Part shown: piece by piece, positions 30,367 to 38,641 of the stretch
Layout: each line of letters opens with the position of its first letter
How positions within the stretch are numbered: the stretch's first letter is position 1
Source of the DNA: Micromonospora rhizosphaerae
GTDB taxonomy: Bacteria > Actinomycetota > Actinomycetes > Mycobacteriales > Micromonosporaceae
Assembly (NCBI RefSeq): GCF_900091465.1
Contig: NZ_FMHV01000002.1
Location: 2,232,001 to 2,296,000 of the forward strand
Direction: 5' to 3'
DNA: 64,000 nucleotides
The notes under the pieces: generated by a model
Seen by the model: only the letters and a program-made list of their open reading frames with translations
The model's database searches: none
Told to the model about the DNA's origin: nothing
Program-made: the position numbers and the translations under genes

Positions 30367-30399
30367 GTGACCAGCTCCGTTCTGATTATTGGCACCTAG
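30367..30399 (+). CDS. cimA leader peptide (attenuator ORF)
   Basis: A 10-residue ORF starting GTG and reading MTSSVLIIGT, with consecutive codons GTT, CTG, ATT, ATT. GTT and ATT are rare in this GC-rich DNA, and Ile is the end product of the pathway that CimA feeds. A -10-like CAGAGT (30354-30359) ends seven bases before GTG, so the message may be leaderless. The stop touches the first hairpin of a terminator structure. Confidence 0.75.
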   Translation: MTSSVLIIGT

Positions 30400-30458
30400 C
30401 GCGCCGGCCCTCCCCTCGCCGAGCGCGCAGACCTCCCGCATCCGCGGGGGGTCTTTTT
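30399..30458 (+). promoter_or_regulatory. cimA transcription attenuator
   Basis: GCGCGC (30399-30404) can pair with GCGCGC (30423-30428). The terminator stem is 11 bp with one G-U (30429-30439 with 30444-30454), an ATCC loop and a T5 run (30454-30458). The first stem begins at the leader stop codon, so ribosome position would decide its folding. It ends 34 bp before the cimA start. Confidence 0.78.
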
Positions 30459-30492
30459 GTTGCTCCCGTAGTGGTTCGAGAAGAGGACTCCC

Positions 30493-32073
30493 ATGACCTT
30501 CCAGGTGTACGACACGACGCTGCGCGACGGCGCTCAGCGCGAGGGGCTCAGCTACTCAGTGGTCGACAAGCTGGCGGTGGCCCGCCTGCTCGACGACTTC
30601 GGGGTCGGCTTCATCGAGGGCGGCTGGCCGGGCGCCGTGCCGAAGGACACCGAGTTCTTCCGCCGCGCCCGCACCGAACTGGACCTGCGGCACGCGGTGC
30701 TGGTCGCGTTCGGCGCCACCCGCAAGGCCGGGATCGCGGTGGACGCCGACCCGCAGGTGCGCGGCCTGCTGGACGCGCAGACCCCGGCGATCGCCCTGGT
30801 CGCCAAGGCTGACCTGCGGCACGTCGAGCGGGCGCTGCGCACCACCGCCGCCGAGAACCTGGCGATGATCCACGACACGGTGACCCACCTGGTGCGAGAG
30901 GGGCGCCGGGTCTTCGTCGACGGCGAGCACTTCTTCGACGGGTACCGGCACGACCCGGCGTACACCGCCGCGGTGGTGGAGACGGCGCTGGCCGCCGGCG
31001 CCGAGCGCATGGTGCTCTGCGACACCAACGGCGGGATGCTGCCGTCCCAGGTGACCGCAGCCATCGCCGACCTCACCGGCCGGCTCGGCGTCGGTCCGGA
31101 ACTGCTCGGCATCCACTGCCAGAACGACACCGCCTGCGCGGTGGCCAACACCATCGCCGCCGTCGAGGCCGGGGTGCGGCACTTCCAGGGCACCGCCAAC
31201 GGGTACGGCGAGCGCCCCGGCAACGCGGACATCTTCGCGGTGGTGGCCAACCTCCAGCTCAAGCTCGGGCTGCCCATCCTGCCGGAGGGCTGCCTGGAAC
31301 AGATGGTGCGGGTCTCGCACGCCATCGCCGAGATCGCCAACATCGCCCCCGACACCCACCAGGCGTACGCCGGGGCCGCCGCCTTCGCCCACAAGGCGGG
31401 GCTGCACGCGAGCGCGATCAAGGTCGACCCGTTGCTCTACAACCACGTGGACCCGTCGGTGGTGGGCAACGACATGCGGATCCTGGTGACCGAGATGGCC
31501 GGCCGGGCCAGCATCGAGCTCAAGAGCCGCGAGCTGGGCCTGGACCTGGCCGGCCATCCCGAGACCCTGTCCCGGGTGACGAAGCGGGTGAAGGACCTGG
31601 AGGCCGGCGGGTGGTCGTTCGAGGCCGCCGACGCGTCGTTCGAACTGCTGGTCCGCTCCGAGCTGCCGGACCGGGCGGCGCCCCGGCCGTTCGCCCTGGA
31701 GTCGTACCGGGTGCTGGTCGAGCACCGCGAGGACGGCGCGGTGGTCTCCGAGGCCACCGTCAAGATCCGGGTACGCGGCGAGCGGGTGATCGCCACCGCC
31801 GAGGGGAACGGCCCGGTGAACGCCCTGGACGAGGCGCTGCGGGTCGGGCTCGCCCGGCACTACCCGGAGCTGCGCGACTTCGAGCTGGCCGACTACAAGG
31901 TTCGCATCCTGGAGGGCAGCCACGGCACCGGCGCGGTGACCCGGGTGCTGGTGGAGACCGCCGGTGCGGGCCGGGACTGGACCACGGTGGGCGTGCATCC
32001 GAACGTGGTCGAGGCGTCCTGGCACGCCCTCGTCGACGCCCTCACCTACGGCCTCGACCGGGCCCGCGTCTGA
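30493..32073 (+). CDS. cimA: (R)-citramalate synthase
   Basis: A 526-aa DRE-TIM acyltransferase that condenses acetyl-CoA and pyruvate to citramalate, the entry to threonine-independent isoleucine synthesis. The N-terminal barrel has YDTTLRDGAQREGLSYS, GFIEGGWPGAVPKD (the CimA-type rather than LeuA-type sequence), CDTNGG and GIHCQNDTACAVAN, then AHKAGLHASAI. The C-terminal LeuA dimer domain supplies isoleucine/leucine feedback. ATG 30493 follows GAGAAGAGG. LeuA-type function is the alternative, but length and motifs favour CimA. Confidence 0.92.
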   Translation: MTFQVYDTTLRDGAQREGLSYSVVDKLAVARLLDDFGVGFIEGGWPGAVPKDTEFFRRARTELDLRHAVLVAFGATRKAGIAVDADPQVRGLLDAQTPAIALVAKADLRHVERALRTTAAENLAMIHDTVTHLVREGRRVFVDGEHFFDGYRHDPAYTAAVVETALAAGAERMVLCDTNGGMLPSQVTAAIADLTGRLGVGPELLGIHCQNDTACAVANTIAAVEAGVRHFQGTANGYGERPGNADIFAVVANLQLKLGLPILPEGCLEQMVRVSHAIAEIANIAPDTHQAYAGAAAFAHKAGLHASAIKVDPLLYNHVDPSVVGNDMRILVTEMAGRASIELKSRELGLDLAGHPETLSRVTKRVKDLEAGGWSFEAADASFELLVRSELPDRAAPRPFALESYRVLVEHREDGAVVSEATVKIRVRGERVIATAEGNGPVNALDEALRVGLARHYPELRDFELADYKVRILEGSHGTGAVTRVLVETAGAGRDWTTVGVHPNVVEASWHALVDALTYGLDRARV

Positions 32074-32090
32074 CGCCTCCCGATGGTCGG

Positions 32091-33092
32091 TCAGGGTGCC
32101 GTGGGGAGGCGCACCTCCGCCAGGACGGCGCGGTGGTCGCTGCCGGGGAGGGGGTGCACCTGGACCGAACCGACGGCGATGCGGCGGTCCACCAGGACGT
32201 GGTCGATGGTGACCGGGGGGATCGGGTCCCCGTCGTACGGGCCCCAGGTGCCGGTGAGCCCCGCGCCGGCCGCGTCGGCGGCGTCGACGTACCCGGTGCG
32301 CAGCAGGGCGCGCAGCGGCGCGTGGTCGAGGGTGGCGTTGAAGTCCCCGGCCAGGATGCTCAGCCTGCCGTTCGGGGTGGCCGCGGGCTGTGCCCGCAGG
32401 TCGGTCCACCAGTCCGGGACCACCTCGACGGCGTACGGGGCGGCCGGGTGCGCCGACTCGACCCGCAGCGGCGGCGCGCCCGGCACGGCCAGCGTGCCGT
32501 ACGCCTGACTGAAGCCGAAGCCCTGGTTGCGCCGCACGCCCACCTCCGAGATCGGGAAGCGGGCGTAGAGCCCGGAGCCGGTGGTGCCCACCTCGGCGTT
32601 CAACTGTCGATAGGGGAGCAGCCCGGCCAACCCGAGCCGGTCCAGCTCGGCCGCGATGGCCGGGGTGAACTCCTGCACGGTCAGCACGTCCACCCGGTGC
32701 GCCCGGACCAGATCCACCACCACGCGCGGATCCGCCGCGCCCTTGAGCAGGTTGGCGGTGAGCACCCGCAGGGTGGGCCCGCCGGCCGCCGGCTGCCCGG
32801 AGGCGAGCGCGCGGGGCGCCACCGCGGCGGCCAGCGCGAGCGCCGTGACGGCCGCGACGACCGCGGGCCAGCGGCGCCGCAGGGCGAGCGCCAGCACCAG
32901 CGGCACCAGCGTCCAGGCGGCGACGTACGGAGTGAAGGCGACCACCTGCACCAGCGGTCCCCGTTCCAGCCCGGGAAGCCGGACGGCGGCCCAGGCCACT
33001 CCGGGCACCACCGTGAGCCAGCACCCCGCCGTCGCCACCCGCTGGGCCCGGCTGCCGACCCGCCCCCGTGTCAACAGGATCACGGCGGTCAC
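32091..33092 (-). CDS. Membrane-anchored endonuclease/exonuclease/phosphatase (EEP) family protein
   Basis: A 333-aa protein with three N-terminal hydrophobic helices (within ~1-95) and an extracytoplasmic EEP domain. Conserved blocks: LRVLTANLLKG, VDVLTVQEFTP (metal Glu), LSILAGDFNATLDH (Asp/Asn), and the catalytic His in GSDHRAV. Substrate (DNA, phospholipid or other phosphodiester) is unknown. GTG 33092 was chosen; the frame continues upstream to 33446 but that part overlaps moxR in antisense. It converges with cimA at 17 bp. Confidence 0.86.
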   Translation of the reverse strand: MTAVILLTRGRVGSRAQRVATAGCWLTVVPGVAWAAVRLPGLERGPLVQVVAFTPYVAAWTLVPLVLALALRRRWPAVVAAVTALALAAAVAPRALASGQPAAGGPTLRVLTANLLKGAADPRVVVDLVRAHRVDVLTVQEFTPAIAAELDRLGLAGLLPYRQLNAEVGTTGSGLYARFPISEVGVRRNQGFGFSQAYGTLAVPGAPPLRVESAHPAAPYAVEVVPDWWTDLRAQPAATPNGRLSILAGDFNATLDHAPLRALLRTGYVDAADAAGAGLTGTWGPYDGDPIPPVTIDHVLVDRRIAVGSVQVHPLPGSDHRAVLAEVRLPTAP

Positions 33093-33351
33093 CGTACGGG
33101 TCGGCGCTGCCCGCCGGTGCCTCCCCGCCGCTCGCCGCTGACCTCCTTCCTGCCGCCGCCCGGCCGTTGCCCGAACATCCGGCGCGCCGCGGACTGTGGC
33201 CGCCCGTGCCGTCTGGGCGGATCTGGGCCGGGCCGTACCGGGAGCCCCTTTGCGGGGCGCCCGGGCGAGTCGTCCTGATCCGGCCGCAAAGGGCCGCTGA
33301 GGGGCCGATAATCCGACGTTTGTCGGCCCACCGGCACGGGAAGCAAGCACC

Positions 33352-34401
33352 GTGACGGACATCTCGGACACCCTGGCCAGCTTGCCCAGCCCGGTCGATG
33401 CCGACGCGAGCGGCGTTGAGCTGGAACAGACCCTCTTCGAGATCAAACGCGTGATCGTCGGGCAGGATCAGCTCGTCGAACGCCTGCTCACGGCCCTGAT
33501 CGCGGACGGACACTGCCTGCTCGAGGGCGTGCCGGGCGTGGCCAAGACCCTGGCCGCGCAGACCCTCGCCACGGTGGTCGGCGGCACCTTCTCCCGGATC
33601 CAGTTCACCCCCGACCTGGTCCCCTCCGACATCGTCGGTACCCGGATCTACCGGGCGTCGACCGAGACCTTCGACGTCGAGCTGGGCCCGATCATGGCCA
33701 ATCTGGTGCTGGCCGACGAGATCAACCGGGCGCCGGCCAAGGTGCAGTCGGCGCTGTTGGAGGCGATGGCCGAGCGGCAGGTCTCGATCGGCGGGCGCAG
33801 CTGGGAGGTCCCTGACCCGTTCCTGGTGCTCGCCACCCAGAACCCGATCGAATCGGAGGGGGTGTACCAGCTTCCGGAGGCGCAGCGCGACCGGTTCCTC
33901 ATGAAGATCGTGGTCGATTACCCGAGCGACGCCGACGAGCTGGCCATCCTCTACCGGATGAGCACGGACCGGCCGACACCCCGCCAGGTGCTCGACCCCG
34001 CCCGGCTTCGCGAGCTGCAGCGCCGTGCCGGCCACGTCTTCGTGCACCACGCCCTGGCCGAGTACGTCGTTCGGCTCATCCTCGCCACCCGGGATCCCGG
34101 CCGGTTCGGGCTGCCGGAGATGGCGCCGCTGCTGGCGTACGGGGCAAGCCCCCGGGCCACCCTCGGCCTGGTCGCCGCAGCCCGGGCCCAGGCCCTGCTG
34201 CGCGGCCGGGAGTACGTGCTGCCGGAGGACGTACGGGAGCTGGCCGTCGACGTGCTCGCCCACCGGCTGGTGCTCTCCTTCGACGCGGTCGCCGACGGGG
34301 TCTCCGCCGAGTCCGTGGTCGGCCGGCTGATCGAGGCGGTGCCACCGCCCCGGGTCGTCACCGGCCACCCCGAGGCGGCGCCCGACCTGGCGGCGGCATG
34401 A
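33352..34401 (+). CDS. MoxR-family AAA+ ATPase
   Basis: A 349-aa chaperone-like AAA+ protein. Walker A is in LLEGVPGVAKT, Walker B in LVLADEINRAP, and sensor 1 in VLATQNPIESEG. MoxR ATPases act with VWA-domain proteins to assemble or activate client complexes. It overlaps the DUF58 gene by four bases (ATGA), which in turn overlaps the VWA gene: a classic moxR-DUF58-VWA operon. GTG 33352 is the start; a GATAAT-like element (33307-33312) and a GGCCGA/TCGGCC inverted repeat lie just upstream. Confidence 0.93.
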   Translation: MTDISDTLASLPSPVDADASGVELEQTLFEIKRVIVGQDQLVERLLTALIADGHCLLEGVPGVAKTLAAQTLATVVGGTFSRIQFTPDLVPSDIVGTRIYRASTETFDVELGPIMANLVLADEINRAPAKVQSALLEAMAERQVSIGGRSWEVPDPFLVLATQNPIESEGVYQLPEAQRDRFLMKIVVDYPSDADELAILYRMSTDRPTPRQVLDPARLRELQRRAGHVFVHHALAEYVVRLILATRDPGRFGLPEMAPLLAYGASPRATLGLVAAARAQALLRGREYVLPEDVRELAVDVLAHRLVLSFDAVADGVSAESVVGRLIEAVPPPRVVTGHPEAAPDLAAA

Positions 34402-35480
34402 GGCGCCGCGCCGCCCCGGCGCCACCGCGCCACCCGGCCGACCCCGGTCTGGCCGACCTCGCCCCCGACCAGCGGCTGCGCCGGCTGGAACTGACCGTCA
34501 CCCGCCGGCTCGACGGGCTGCTGCAGGGCCAGCACCGGGGCCTGCTACCCGGTCCGGGCAGCGAATTCGCGGGCAGCCGGGAGTACCGCCCCGGCGAGGA
34601 CGAGGTGCGCCGGATGGACTGGGCGGTGACCGCCCGCACCACCGTTCCGCACGTCCGCGAGGTCGACGCCGACCGGGAGCTGACCACCTGGTTGCTGGTG
34701 GACGCCAGCCCCAGCATGGAGTACGGCACGGCCACGTTGGACAAACGGGAGCTCGCGGTGGCCGCCGTTGCCGCCGTCGGCTTCCTCACCGCCGGAGCGG
34801 GCAACCGGCTCGGCGCGCAGATCCTCGGCCCAGGCGGCCTGCGCCGGTTCCCGGCCCGCGGCGGGCGTACCCACCTGCTGGGGCTGCTCCGCGCGCTGCT
34901 CGCCGCCCCCCGCACCGGCGGGTACGACGAGGAGTCCGCCCCGGCTCGACAACTCCAGCTCGGCGCCTCTGACGCCGCGCCGCGACCTGAAGCCGTCGCT
35001 GGAGCCGTCGTCGCCCCGCCGACGCTGGTCGACGGGCTGGACGGCGTGCAGCGGGTGGCCGCCCGGCGCGGCCTGGTCGTGGTGGTCTCCGACTTCCTCG
35101 ACGGGCTGCCCGACGACCCGGATGGGGCTCCGCCCTGGGAGTTGACCCTGCGCCGGCTCGCCGCCCGGCACCAGGTGCTCGCGGTCGAGGTGACCGACCC
35201 GCGTGAGCTGGAGCTGCCGGACGTCGGCCTGATCACCCTGGTCGACCCCGAGACCGGCCGGCGGCGCGAGGTGTGGACCGGCGACCGCGCGCTGCGGGAG
35301 CGGTACGCCGCGGCCGCCGCCGCCCAGCGTGACCAGGTACGCCAGGCGCTGCGCCGGGCCGGGGCGACCCATCTGCTGCTGCGCACCGACCGGGACTGGA
35401 CCGCGGACATCGTCCGGCACGTGCACGCCCAGCGCCGGCTGGCCGCCGCTCCGGCCGCGGCCCGGGGAGGTGGCGCGTGA
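34398..35480 (+). CDS. DUF58 domain protein
   Basis: A 360-aa cytoplasmic protein with the DUF58 signature (FAGSREYRPGEDEVRRMDWAVTART) and a degenerate VWA-like fold behind it (TTWLLVDASPSMEYG, GLVVVVSDFLDGL). It is the middle gene of the moxR operon and starts within the moxR stop. In studied systems the DUF58 protein works with the MoxR ATPase; the client here is unknown. The C-terminus is Ala-rich and ends in the overlap with the next gene. Confidence 0.92.
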   Translation: MRRRAAPAPPRHPADPGLADLAPDQRLRRLELTVTRRLDGLLQGQHRGLLPGPGSEFAGSREYRPGEDEVRRMDWAVTARTTVPHVREVDADRELTTWLLVDASPSMEYGTATLDKRELAVAAVAAVGFLTAGAGNRLGAQILGPGGLRRFPARGGRTHLLGLLRALLAAPRTGGYDEESAPARQLQLGASDAAPRPEAVAGAVVAPPTLVDGLDGVQRVAARRGLVVVVSDFLDGLPDDPDGAPPWELTLRRLAARHQVLAVEVTDPRELELPDVGLITLVDPETGRRREVWTGDRALRERYAAAAAAQRDQVRQALRRAGATHLLLRTDRDWTADIVRHVHAQRRLAAAPAAARGGGA

Positions 35481-36436
35481 CCTGGCAGTCCCCGGCCCGG
35501 CTCTGGCTGCTGTTCGGCGTGCTCGCCCTCGTCGCCGGCTACCTGATGATGCAGCGTCGGCGCAGCCGGTACGCCGTCCGGTTCACCAACCTGCGGCTGC
35601 TTGACCGGGTGGCGCCGCAGCGACCGGCCTGGCGCCGGCACGTCCCGGCGGGGCTCTTCCTGGCCATGCTCGCGCTACTGGTGGTGGGCTTTGCCCGGCC
35701 CAGCGCCGAGGTCCGGGTGCCCCGGGAACGGGCCACCGTGATGGTCGCGGTGGACGTCTCCACCTCGATGCTCGCCACCGACGTCGACCCGGACCGGCTG
35801 ACCGCCGCCAAGGAGGCCGCCCGACGCTTCGTCGACGGCCTGCCGGACGAGTTCAACGTCGGGCTGGTCGCCTTCGCCGGTAGCGCCGCGGTGATGGTTC
35901 CGCCGGGCACCGACCGGGAGGCGCTGCACGAGGGGATCGAGCGGCTGGCCGAGGGGTTGACCGGGGTGCAGGGGACCGCCATCGGGGAGGCGATCAGCAC
36001 CTCGCTGGCCGCGGTGAAGAGCCTGGACAGCAAGGCCGCGAAGGATCCGCCGCCGGCCCGGATCATCCTCCTCTCCGACGGGGCGAACACCTCCGGCATG
36101 GACCCGATGGAGGCGGCCGCGCAGGCCGTGGCGGTCCAGGTGCCGGTGCACACCATCTCGTTCGGCACCCCGTCCGGCTCGGTGGATCGGGGCGGTCGGG
36201 CCATCCAGGTGCCGGTCGACGGGCAGACCCTCAAGGCGGTCGCCGAGGAGACCGGCGGCCGCTTCCACGAGGCGTCGAGCAGCGCCGAACTGCGCGCCGT
36301 CTACGAGGACCTCGGGACCTCGGTCGGTTACCGCACCGAGCGGCAGGACATCTCGGCCCGGTTCATCGGCCTCGGGCTGGTCTTCGCGATGGGCGCCGCG
36401 GCCGGATCCCTGCGGTGGTTCTCCCGGCTGCCCTGA
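35477..36436 (+). CDS. Membrane VWA-domain protein (BatA-like)
   Basis: A 319-aa protein with two N-terminal transmembrane helices (about 8-25 and 55-73), a von Willebrand A domain and a C-terminal helix (about 292-312). The MIDAS motif is intact: DVSTSM, a Thr in GVQGTAIGEA and Asp in LLSDGANTSG. It resembles BatA/aerotolerance proteins, which work with MoxR. GTG 35477 overlaps the DUF58 stop by four bases. Confidence 0.92.
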   Translation: MTWQSPARLWLLFGVLALVAGYLMMQRRRSRYAVRFTNLRLLDRVAPQRPAWRRHVPAGLFLAMLALLVVGFARPSAEVRVPRERATVMVAVDVSTSMLATDVDPDRLTAAKEAARRFVDGLPDEFNVGLVAFAGSAAVMVPPGTDREALHEGIERLAEGLTGVQGTAIGEAISTSLAAVKSLDSKAAKDPPPARIILLSDGANTSGMDPMEAAAQAVAVQVPVHTISFGTPSGSVDRGGRAIQVPVDGQTLKAVAEETGGRFHEASSSAELRAVYEDLGTSVGYRTERQDISARFIGLGLVFAMGAAAGSLRWFSRLP

Positions 36437-36472
36437 ACCGCACGACACGTGATGACCGCACGACAGGTGAGG
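36437..36472 (+). repeat. Tandem 18-bp repeat before the HtrA-like gene
   Basis: ACCGCACGACACGTGATG (36437-36454) is followed by ACCGCACGACAGGTGAGG (36455-36472), two mismatches. A shorter third copy runs into GCGCACGGATGG at the ATG. Each unit carries GTGA, so the array again repeats a translation-initiation-like sequence, as before ilvN. Confidence 0.75.
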
Positions 36473-36481
36473 AGCGCACGG

Positions 36482-37345
36482 ATGGCAGTGCAGAGCGGGC
36501 TGGGCGAGCCGCGCGGTCCCTGGTTCGTCTCGCCGGACCTCGATCCGGACGGGCGCATCCGGTGGGACGTACCCGGATCGGGTCGGGACCCGGGGCGGCG
36601 GCGGAGCTGGCGCGGCCGGCTGCTGGCCGCGCTGGCGGTGATCGCCCTCTCCACGGTCTCCGGCGCGGCGGCCGGCGGCTGGGTCGCCAGCCGGGACGGC
36701 GCCCCGGGGCCCACCGCGGCCTCCGCGGCGCCCGTCCCGGCGGAGCTGGTCACCGCCGCCGAGAAGACCGTGCCGGGGGTGGTCTCGGTGATGGTCGGTG
36801 GCGGTGGCTCGGGGGCCACCGGCTCCGGGTTCGCCATCGACGACCAGCAGCACATCATCACCAACGACCACATCCTGGCCCGCGGCGGCGGGGGACCGGT
36901 CACCGTGGAGATGCCGGACGGCCGCCGGCTCACCGCGGAGGTGGTGGGACGGGAGCCGGGCAGCGACCTCGCCGTGCTCAAGGTGCCCGCGTCGGCCCGG
37001 CTCACCGCGCTGCCGCTGGCCAAGCCGAACTCCACCCGGGTCGGCGAGCCGGTACTCGCGGTCGGTTCCCCGCTCGGCCTGTCCGGCACGGTGACCGCCG
37101 GTATCGTCAGCGCGCTCAACCGGCCGGTCCGGCTCGGCTCCGGCCGGCACAGCGCGGTGCAGACGGACGCCTCGATCAACCCCGGCAACTCCGGGGGACC
37201 GCTGGTCAACGCCCGGGGTGAGGTGGTCGGGGTGAACACGGCCATCGCCACCATCGACGGCAACGGCTCGATCGGCATCGGCTTCGCCATCCCGATCGAC
37301 CAGGTTCAGCAGACCGCCGACACCATCATCGGCCGGGGTGGCTGA
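36482..37345 (+). CDS. HtrA-like membrane serine protease lacking a PDZ domain
   Basis: A 287-aa protein with a ~40-residue cytoplasmic N-terminus, one transmembrane helix (about 41-63) and an S1C trypsin domain outside. The triad is His130 (TNDHIL), Asp162 (GSDLAVLKV) and Ser237 (INPGNSGGPL). It ends right after the protease domain (IDQVQQTADTIIGRGG), so the C-terminal PDZ domain usual in HtrA is absent and there is no truncating stop or frameshift trace. ATG 36482 was chosen. It follows the moxR-DUF58-VWA genes by 45 bp, probably the same transcript. Confidence 0.9.
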   Translation: MAVQSGLGEPRGPWFVSPDLDPDGRIRWDVPGSGRDPGRRRSWRGRLLAALAVIALSTVSGAAAGGWVASRDGAPGPTAASAAPVPAELVTAAEKTVPGVVSVMVGGGGSGATGSGFAIDDQQHIITNDHILARGGGGPVTVEMPDGRRLTAEVVGREPGSDLAVLKVPASARLTALPLAKPNSTRVGEPVLAVGSPLGLSGTVTAGIVSALNRPVRLGSGRHSAVQTDASINPGNSGGPLVNARGEVVGVNTAIATIDGNGSIGIGFAIPIDQVQQTADTIIGRGG

Positions 37346-37450
37346 CCTGCCGGAGTTCCCGGCCGGGCGCGGGCGAGGGAGGCTGTCGGATATCGGGCGC
37401 GACGCCATGGGGCCATGGAAATATCACGCTGAGTGTGGATACTGTCTTGG

Positions 37451-37759
37451 GTGGAGCGACCTCTCTTCTCCGTCCTGCTCGCCCTCGGGGTCGTGATGGG
37501 CTGCCTGCTGGGTGCGGCCTACGCACGGGCGCGCCGCGGATGGGCCGACTACCAGACCATCAAGAAGAGCGTGCCGGGCTCTCGCCGCACCGCCTGGTTG
37601 CTGATCCGGTTGGTAACCACGAGGATCGGGGTGGTCGCGCTGCTGCTTCTCGGAGCGGTGGCCTACGCCGCCGTCGGTCCCGATCACGAGCGGGCAGATC
37701 CGGGTCCGGCTCCGTCGGTGACGCCGTCGCCCACCCCCACCGTCCGGGCGGACCGCTAG
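37451..37759 (+). CDS. Small two-helix membrane protein, unknown
   Basis: A 102-aa protein not recognised as a named family. It has a hydrophobic helix near the N-terminus (SVLLALGVVMGCLLGAAY), a basic loop (ARARRGW, KKSVPGSRR), a second helix (about 60-80) and a Pro/Thr tail (PAPSVTPSPTPT). GTG 37451 is preceded by GATACT seven bases upstream, fitting a leaderless start; GTG 37433 is the alternative. Its stop (TAG, 37757-37759) forms part of the -10 of arfB. Confidence 0.7.
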   Translation: MERPLFSVLLALGVVMGCLLGAAYARARRGWADYQTIKKSVPGSRRTAWLLIRLVTTRIGVVALLLLGAVAYAAVGPDHERADPGPAPSVTPSPTPTVRADR

Positions 37760-37768
37760 CCTCAGTGG

Positions 37769-38194
37769 GTGGACGACGGACTGCGGGTGAATGACCAGCT
37801 GCTGGTCCCCTCCGCCGAGCTGCGGGAACGCTTCTCCCGCTCCTCGGGGCCGGGCGGGCAGGGCGTCAACACCGCTGACTCGCGGGTCGAGCTGAGCTTC
37901 GACCTGGCCGGCTCGCCGAGCGTGCCCGAGCCGCTGCGGGCCCGGGCGCTGGAGCGGCTCGCCAACCGGCTGGTCGACGGCGTGCTGACCATCGCCGCCA
38001 GCGAGCACCGGACCCAGTTGTCCAACCGGGAGGCGGCCCGGGAACGGATGGTCGCCCTGCTGCGCGACGCGATCGCCCCGCCGCCGAAGCCGCGCCGCCC
38101 CACCCGTCCCTCCCGGGCGGCCAAGGAACGCCGGCTCGCCGAGAAGAAGCGCCAGTCCCAGCGCAAGCGCGAGCGCCGCGTCGACGGCGACTGA
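37769..38194 (+). CDS. arfB: Alternative ribosome-rescue factor (peptidyl-tRNA hydrolase) ArfB-like
   Basis: A 141-aa class-I release-factor-like protein that frees stalled ribosomes by hydrolysing peptidyl-tRNA without a stop codon. The catalytic GGQ lies in SSGPGGQGVNTADSRVEL. The basic tail (about 105-141, rich in Lys/Arg) is the part that enters the empty mRNA channel. GTG 37769 has TAGCCT six bases upstream, consistent with a leaderless mRNA. Length fits the YaeJ/ArfB family and excludes a full RF1/RF2. Confidence 0.92.
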   Translation: MDDGLRVNDQLLVPSAELRERFSRSSGPGGQGVNTADSRVELSFDLAGSPSVPEPLRARALERLANRLVDGVLTIAASEHRTQLSNREAARERMVALLRDAIAPPPKPRRPTRPSRAAKERRLAEKKRQSQRKRERRVDGD

Positions 38195-38244
38195 GCCGAT
38201 AATCGCGCGCGGTCGGCCCGGCACGGGGCCTATGGTCCACGACC

Positions 38245-38610
38245 ATGACCACCGAAACGCGGCACGGGATCCCGGTGTACGCCTGCCCCGCGGAGGGGGC
38301 GCCGCTGCGCGACGGCGCGGACGCCCTCGAGGTGGTCGGGGCGGCCCTCGGCGCCGGCGCCGAGCTGGTGGTGTTGCCGGTGGAGCGGCTGACCGGCGAC
38401 TTCTTCCGGCTGCGCAGCGGGGTCGCCGGGGAGATCGCGCAGAAGTTCGTCAACTACCGGTTGCGGCTGGCCGTGGTCGGCGACATCGCTGGGCATCTGG
38501 CCGACAGCGCGCCGCTGCGGGACTTCGTCCGGGAGTCCAACCGGGGCCGCCAGCTCTGGTTCCTCGCCAGCCCCGCCGAGCTCGACGAGCGGCTCCGGAA
38601 AACGGTTTGA
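38245..38610 (+). CDS. DUF4180 domain protein
   Basis: A 121-aa cytoplasmic protein matching the DUF4180 family (VVLPVERLTGDFFRLRSGVAGEIAQKFVNYR, then LAVVGDI and RGRQLWFLASPAELDERL). The function of the family is not known. TATGGT (38231-38236) lies eight bases before ATG 38245, a likely promoter with a very short leader. It stands 50 bp after arfB on the same strand. Confidence 0.85.
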   Translation: MTTETRHGIPVYACPAEGAPLRDGADALEVVGAALGAGAELVVLPVERLTGDFFRLRSGVAGEIAQKFVNYRLRLAVVGDIAGHLADSAPLRDFVRESNRGRQLWFLASPAELDERLRKTV

Positions 38611-38641
38611 GGGCGGCTTCGGCGACGCCGACAATCGCCGG

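Noticed and set aside
30556..34425. A 1,289-codon minus-strand open frame over cimA, the EEP gene and moxR
   Set aside because: Low-complexity Gly/Arg/Val/Gln composition typical of antisense frames in high-GC DNA; the real genes are clear.
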